Assembly (NCBI RefSeq): GCF_963678165.1
Contig: NZ_OY782755.1
Span: forward strand, 1,302,001-1,366,000
Reading direction: 5' to 3'
Origin: an uncultured Acetobacteroides sp.
GTDB taxonomy: Bacteria > Bacteroidota > Bacteroidia > Bacteroidales > ZOR0009
DNA: 64,000 nucleotides
Numbering within the stretch: position 1 is the stretch's first letter; every line of letters begins with the position of its first letter. A program made the position numbers and the translations under genes. A model generated the notes under the pieces. It was not told where the DNA came from. It was given only the letters and a program-made list of their open reading frames with translations, and ran no database searches. This document shows, in pieces, positions 60,968 to 64,000 of this stretch.

Positions 60968-61588
60968 GCTTTGCTCTAGGATGCTCTTGGCCATTGGACC
61001 TTCGTTGAAGAGGAGGTCGAGGATGGAGAGGTTGGGGGTGAAGCCGTGGCGGTCGGCGAATACCTGGTAGTACTCCACTGGGGCGAAGTGCGGGTCGGGC
61101 TGCTGCTGGCTCTCCTTGGGCGATATGGCGTACCTCAGGTCGATCTTGTTCTCGATTACTTTGTCGTAGCTGGTGGTGTAGCCGATGCTGGGCGCTATGG
61201 AGAGCGACTTTAGGATTGTCTCTAGGATTTGTTGGTTGAAGTCGAACAGGCGCTCGTAGCGGTTTTCGAAGAAGGGCATGAAGTCGTCGATGTAGTAGTC
61301 GTAGAAGGGCGAGCTCTTGTAGGCCGATTCGATGGACTTGAAGTGCTGCTTCTGCCAGGGCTTGTTGTAGTCGAGCTGTACTTCGGCGATGGGCATCTTC
61401 TCTCCATGCCACTTTACTACGGGTACGGTGAGCGCCATGGGACCGTTGGCGGCAAGGATGCTGCAGCGATTGCGGTAGCTCTGCTTGAGGTAGCTCTCGT
61501 GGGCTTCGATGGTTACGCTGCCGGCTATCAGCTTGCAGAGGTACTGTACGGGTGGAAAGTAGGCGGTAGATAGGACTACGGGTTGCAT
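60950..61588 (-). CDS. WbqC-family protein
   Basis: 212 residues. Family-typical segments: VVLSTAYFPPVQYLCKLIAG at the start, QSYRNRCSILAANGPMALTV, PWQKQHFKSIESAYKSSPFY, DDFMPFF, and NLSILDLLFNEGP. WbqC-like proteins accompany surface-polysaccharide or aminosugar loci and may act as amidases or acyltransferases, but no reaction is established. Start at 61588 fits the TACTTTTG promoter element at 61607-61614. Confidence 0.88.
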   Translation of the reverse strand: MQPVVLSTAYFPPVQYLCKLIAGSVTIEAHESYLKQSYRNRCSILAANGPMALTVPVVKWHGEKMPIAEVQLDYNKPWQKQHFKSIESAYKSSPFYDYYIDDFMPFFENRYERLFDFNQQILETILKSLSIAPSIGYTTSYDKVIENKIDLRYAISPKESQQQPDPHFAPVEYYQVFADRHGFTPNLSILDLLFNEGPMAKSILEQSIKKGE

Positions 61589-61606
61589 TGTCGTTGTTTT
61601 GTCGGG

Positions 61607-61614
61607 CAAAAGTA
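61607..61614 (-). promoter_or_regulatory. -7 promoter element (TACTTTTG) of the wbqC-like gene
   Basis: TAnnTTTG on the minus strand 19 nt upstream of the ATG at 61588; rules out the longer frame to 61690. Confidence 0.65.
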
Positions 61615-61758
61615 GCAATCCGCAGGCAAAATTGAAAGGCACAAAAAAGGGCCGGACGTTTCTCCTGTCGACATATCGTACCTCGGGCATCTCCCTTGGT
61701 CGATTCGGCGGGCTAAACCTTCGGCCCCTGCTATTATTGGTGCTTGCCGCTGCTCCTG

Positions 61759-62319
61759 CTATAGGGGCATGGCCTTGTAGACGTTGGAATCCTCAAGAGG
61801 AACGATGTTACCCTTGTAGGTGATTCGTCGGCCCCAGGTGTTGGGCGAGATGTACGCCTCGCCGCGGTTGGAGTTGGCCGTTAGGGTGATGAAGATCTCG
61901 GCGTTGATGCCCACGCCAACCACCATGAACCGTACGCTGACGTTTCCATGCTTATCGGTTTCGAGCTTATACCCGCTAATGCTACCTTCGACGGTGATGC
62001 CACCCAGCCCGTTGTAGCCAGCTCGGTAGGGCGAGGCCAGCTGCACGGTTGACTTCTCTTTGTCCATCATAACAAAGTTGGTGGTGCTGTTGACGAAGTA
62101 GAGGCTGCCCCGCTGCCCCTGTATGGTGTAGGCTTCGAGTACCCAGGTTTGCGCGGATAGGGCTTCTACCGCTTTGGCGTAGCTGGTGGAGTCGAGCTGC
62201 TGCTGCTCCTTCTTGCGCAGCTCCTTTCGCTCTTGAGGGGTTAGCTCCCTGAAATCCTGCGCTAGCAGCCCCGCAAAGGGGAGAACGATCAGTGCTAGCA
62301 GCGTTGCTATTCTTTTCAT
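61759..62319 (-). CDS. Exported DUF4251 protein
   Basis: 186 residues. Signal peptide (MKRIATLLALIVLPFAGLLAQ), a charged helix (PQERKELRKKEQQQLDS), then the DUF4251 beta-rich domain (WVLEAYTIQGQRGSLYFVNS, TNFVMMDKEKSTVQL, GGITVEGSISGYKLE, EIFITLTANSNRGEAYI). Bacteroidota-restricted; function unknown; likely periplasmic or attached to the inner face of the outer membrane. Start 62319 gives the signal peptide. Confidence 0.82.
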   Translation of the reverse strand: MKRIATLLALIVLPFAGLLAQDFRELTPQERKELRKKEQQQLDSTSYAKAVEALSAQTWVLEAYTIQGQRGSLYFVNSTTNFVMMDKEKSTVQLASPYRAGYNGLGGITVEGSISGYKLETDKHGNVSVRFMVVGVGINAEIFITLTANSNRGEAYISPNTWGRRITYKGNIVPLEDSNVYKAMPL

Positions 62320-62445
62320 AAGGGGAAACTCTTCGATTAATATGGGTGAATCGTCCAACTTTAATATAGGTGGGGACAGGCTACCGCCTATCCCCTAGAT
62401 GCTCCTGTTAGTGCTGATCGTTTTTGGCAGCCATAAAATGGCCTT

Positions 62446-62994
62446 TTACGTGAAAGGGAACCAGCGGTCGACATCGAGCGGCTCGGAGGTCTTGCTGAGG
62501 TTGGCAACCTGGGCAATGATCACGTAGGTGTAGATTTCCTCGCCCTGCGCATCCTTGCTGGTGGCTACCCGGTTTACGTAGTACGTCAACGGCCGCTCGT
62601 TGCGCCCGATGAGGAAGGCCTCCATCTGCCTGAAGAAGCTGCGCAGCTGCGTTTTCTTTCCTTCGAAAACCCGGCTGCGGAAGGTGCCCGACAGCTCGAT
62701 GTAGTCCTTATCGGCTACCGGCTTGGTGACGGATAGGAGCACCTCTTCTTTCCAGGGGGATACGGGGTGGCGCAGCAGCAGCGCTTCGTTATCGTCGGGG
62801 ATGATGTTCATCTTGTAGGCCTTGTGGAGCAGCGATTGGTTGACGGTCTCAAGGTTGTCGACAATGGGGAAGTGCATGACTTCCGACACGGTGGTGCGGA
62901 TGAAGGGCTTGTGGTTCCACACAAACTCTACATCGTCCCAGCTCTCGCGGTTGAACTGGGGATTCAGCATGATGTTGTTACCTTCTACTCGCAT
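62446..62994 (-). CDS. Hypothetical cytoplasmic protein
   Basis: 182 residues, no signal peptide or membrane segment. Mixed alpha/beta with conserved-looking aromatic segments (NRESWDDVEFVWNHKPFIRT, LLRHPVSPWKEEVLLSV, YIELSGTFRSRVFEGKKT). No known family recognised. An in-frame ATG at 62970 is a possible alternative start. It stands alone; its upstream side carries array A6. Confidence 0.55.
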   Translation of the reverse strand: MRVEGNNIMLNPQFNRESWDDVEFVWNHKPFIRTTVSEVMHFPIVDNLETVNQSLLHKAYKMNIIPDDNEALLLRHPVSPWKEEVLLSVTKPVADKDYIELSGTFRSRVFEGKKTQLRSFFRQMEAFLIGRNERPLTYYVNRVATSKDAQGEEIYTYVIIAQVANLSKTSEPLDVDRWFPFT

Positions 62995-63099
62995 GGCGTT
63001 GATTTTTTATGTTTCGTTTTACGTAAAACGCACACGGTTAGCAGCTAAAATGTGCTAGAAGATGCGCTTGGCGGTGATTTTACCGCAGGTAGAGGCGTT

Positions 63100-63311
63100 C
63101 CTCTGGGGATGTTGGGCGCCTTGTATATGGTACAAAGGTGTCCCCGGAGTTCCGTTGGGTGCCTTGTATATGGTACAAAGGCTTCGCCGGAGTTCCGCTG
63201 GATGGTTTGTATATGGTACAAAGGCTTCGCCGGAGTTCCGTTGGATGGTTTGTATATGGTACAAAGGTGTCCCCGGAGTTCCGTTGGCCGATTTGTATAT
63301 GGTACAAAGGG
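63100..63311. repeat. Tandem array A6, 43-bp period, 5 copies
   Basis: TTGTATATGGTACAAAGG starts at 63121, 63164, 63207, 63250 and 63293: every step is 43 bp. The unit also contains CCGGAGTTCCGTTGG. TTGTA and TACAA form a small inverted repeat in each unit. Because 43 is not a multiple of three, the units cycle through frames and cannot encode a peptide repeat. It lies between two minus-strand genes, upstream of the hypothetical gene and beyond the terminator of hcp. Confidence 0.95.
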
Positions 63312-63484
63312 GCTTCTTTGGGTTAAAGGCGGCTATTCAATGTTGGTCGTAAAGGAGGGCTGGTGCTGCTATGCCTCCGTATTGAACAAAAGGGAGTCGG
63401 GAACAGGGGATATAGGGAGTAAGGAGTAGGAAAGGGCAGACAAACAGGCATAGAAAATCGCTGTGCCCTTTGTACCTCAGAGAC
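63312..63484. other. Non-coding remainder of the A6-hcp spacer
   Basis: Nothing recognised between array A6 and the hcp terminator; purine-rich stretches only. Confidence 0.4.
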
Positions 63485-63520
63485 TGAAAAAATGTGGAGC
63501 GCACCGAAGTGCGCCCCACT
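63485..63520 (-). terminator. Intrinsic terminator of hcp
   Basis: On the minus strand, GTGGGGCGCAC-TTCG-GTGCGCTCCAC: a long stem capped by TTCG, followed by ATTTTTTC. Confidence 0.92.
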
Positions 63521-63548
63521 ACAATTCAAAATTCCTAGCAAATGGGGA

Positions 63549-64000
63549 CTAGGCTCCCATGAATAGCTTAATGTCCTCGTCGACGGTGTTGATACCGGCG
63601 ATGCCGAAGTTCTCCACCAGCACCTTCACCACGTTGGGCGATAGGAAGGCGGGGAGGGTTGGCCCGAGGTGAATATTCTTTACGCCGAGGTGTAGCAGGG
63701 CAAGCAGCACGATAACGGCCTTCTGCTCGTACCAGGCGATGTTGTAGGCGATGGGTAGCTCGTTGATGTCGTTTAGCTGGAATACCTCCTTCAGCTTAAG
63801 GGCAATCAGGACCAGCGAGTAGCTGTCGTTGCACTGCCCGGCGTCGAGAACGCGAGGGATTCCTCCGATATCGCCCAGCGGAAGCTTGTTGTAGCGGTAC
63901 TTGGCGCAACCTGCGGTAAGGATTACGGTATCCTTTGGCAGCTGCTCGGCAAACTCGGTGTAGTAGCTGCGATCCTTCATGCGGCCATCGCATCCGGCCA
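63549..64000 (-). CDS. hcp: Hybrid cluster protein, C-terminal part (cut by window edge)
   Basis: Partial: 149 C-terminal residues visible, reading in from the window edge, so the start lies outside. Segments [45 protein letters not shown] and [15 protein letters not shown] carry Cys and Glu ligands of the hybrid Fe-S-O cluster. Hcp reduces nitric oxide or hydroxylamine and handles nitrosative stress in anaerobes. No terminal truncation; the stop is followed by a strong terminator. Confidence 0.95.
   Translation of the reverse strand, partial: AGCDGRMKDRSYYTEFAEQLPKDTVILTAGCAKYRYNKLPLGDIGGIPRVLDAGQCNDSYSLVLIALKLKEVFQLNDINELPIAYNIAWYEQKAVIVLLALLHLGVKNIHLGPTLPAFLSPNVVKVLVENFGIAGINTVDEDIKLFMGA

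Noticed and set aside
1-64000. tRNA, rRNA, insertion sequences, integrases, prophage
   Set aside because: None could be recognised by eye in spacers or coding regions; short or degenerate copies could be missed without a search.

Overview
This window is chromosomal DNA from a member of the Bacteroidota, most likely an anaerobic, non-Bacteroides lineage of Bacteroidales. The evidence is the TAnnTTTG -7 promoter element in front of many genes, A-rich starts without strong Shine-Dalgarno sites, an OmpH/BamA/isoprenyl-transferase cluster of Bacteroidota type, Bacteroidota-restricted families (DUF4924, DUF4251, DUF6089-like), an ECF sigma/TonB receptor/FecR set, and anaerobic enzymes (2-oxoacid:ferredoxin oxidoreductase, hybrid cluster protein, L-lactate dehydrogenase). 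No tRNA, rRNA, insertion sequence, integrase, prophage or CRISPR-Cas locus was seen.

Layout. 0-6 kb: an outer-membrane barrel protein, a HAD hydrolase, then YsxC GTPase, PRPP synthase, ribosomal protein bL25 and a pth / S4-domain / DUF4924 operon. 6-14 kb: a frameshifted VIT1-type ferritin-like gene, a YD-repeat exported protein, manA divergent from udk-exonuclease, an alpha/beta hydrolase with pdxJ, and CBS protein-nadK. 14-21 kb: an envelope operon of two barrel proteins, uppS, bamA, two OmpH/Skp chaperones and murI. 21-29 kb: gamma-carbonic-anhydrase-like protein, korAB, a hypothetical, fabD, ldh. 29-39 kb: HMA protein, an ABC exporter pair, a VOC protein, a serine hydrolase and a large receiver/PEP-synthase-like fusion. 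39-46 kb: glutamate dehydrogenase and a sigma/TonB-receptor/FecR/lipoprotein unit, then OsmC. 46-57 kb: an exported C1 peptidase, tilS-pabB, an Omp85-like protein, a SiaB-like kinase, an M49-like peptidase lipoprotein and proS. 57-64 kb: a lipoprotein, a FadL-type porin, WbqC, DUF4251 and the 3' end of hcp.

The most unusual feature is not a gene. Seven intergenic spacers hold tandem arrays with a period of 41, 42 or 43 bp (about 0.92-1.26, 6.10-6.33, 10.75-11.14, 25.10-25.33, 33.02-33.40, 48.14-48.48 and 63.10-63.31 kb). Most have unrelated sequences, yet they share the repeat length, usually a small palindrome per unit, and a position beside at least one gene 3' end. Two of them (33 and 48 kb) belong to one family built from 21-bp modules in a fixed order. 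In the 48-kb copy a 42-bp pair of modules is replaced, in phase, by a block carrying a 21-bp perfect palindrome whose arms vary with compensating changes.

Other points of note are a compensating double frameshift, a perfect inverted repeat between manA and udk, a candidate small RNA near 46.5 kb, a REP-doublet-like element near 26.4 kb, and a sigma/receptor/anti-sigma operon in unusual order. All functional calls come from reading the sequence; no database search was run.
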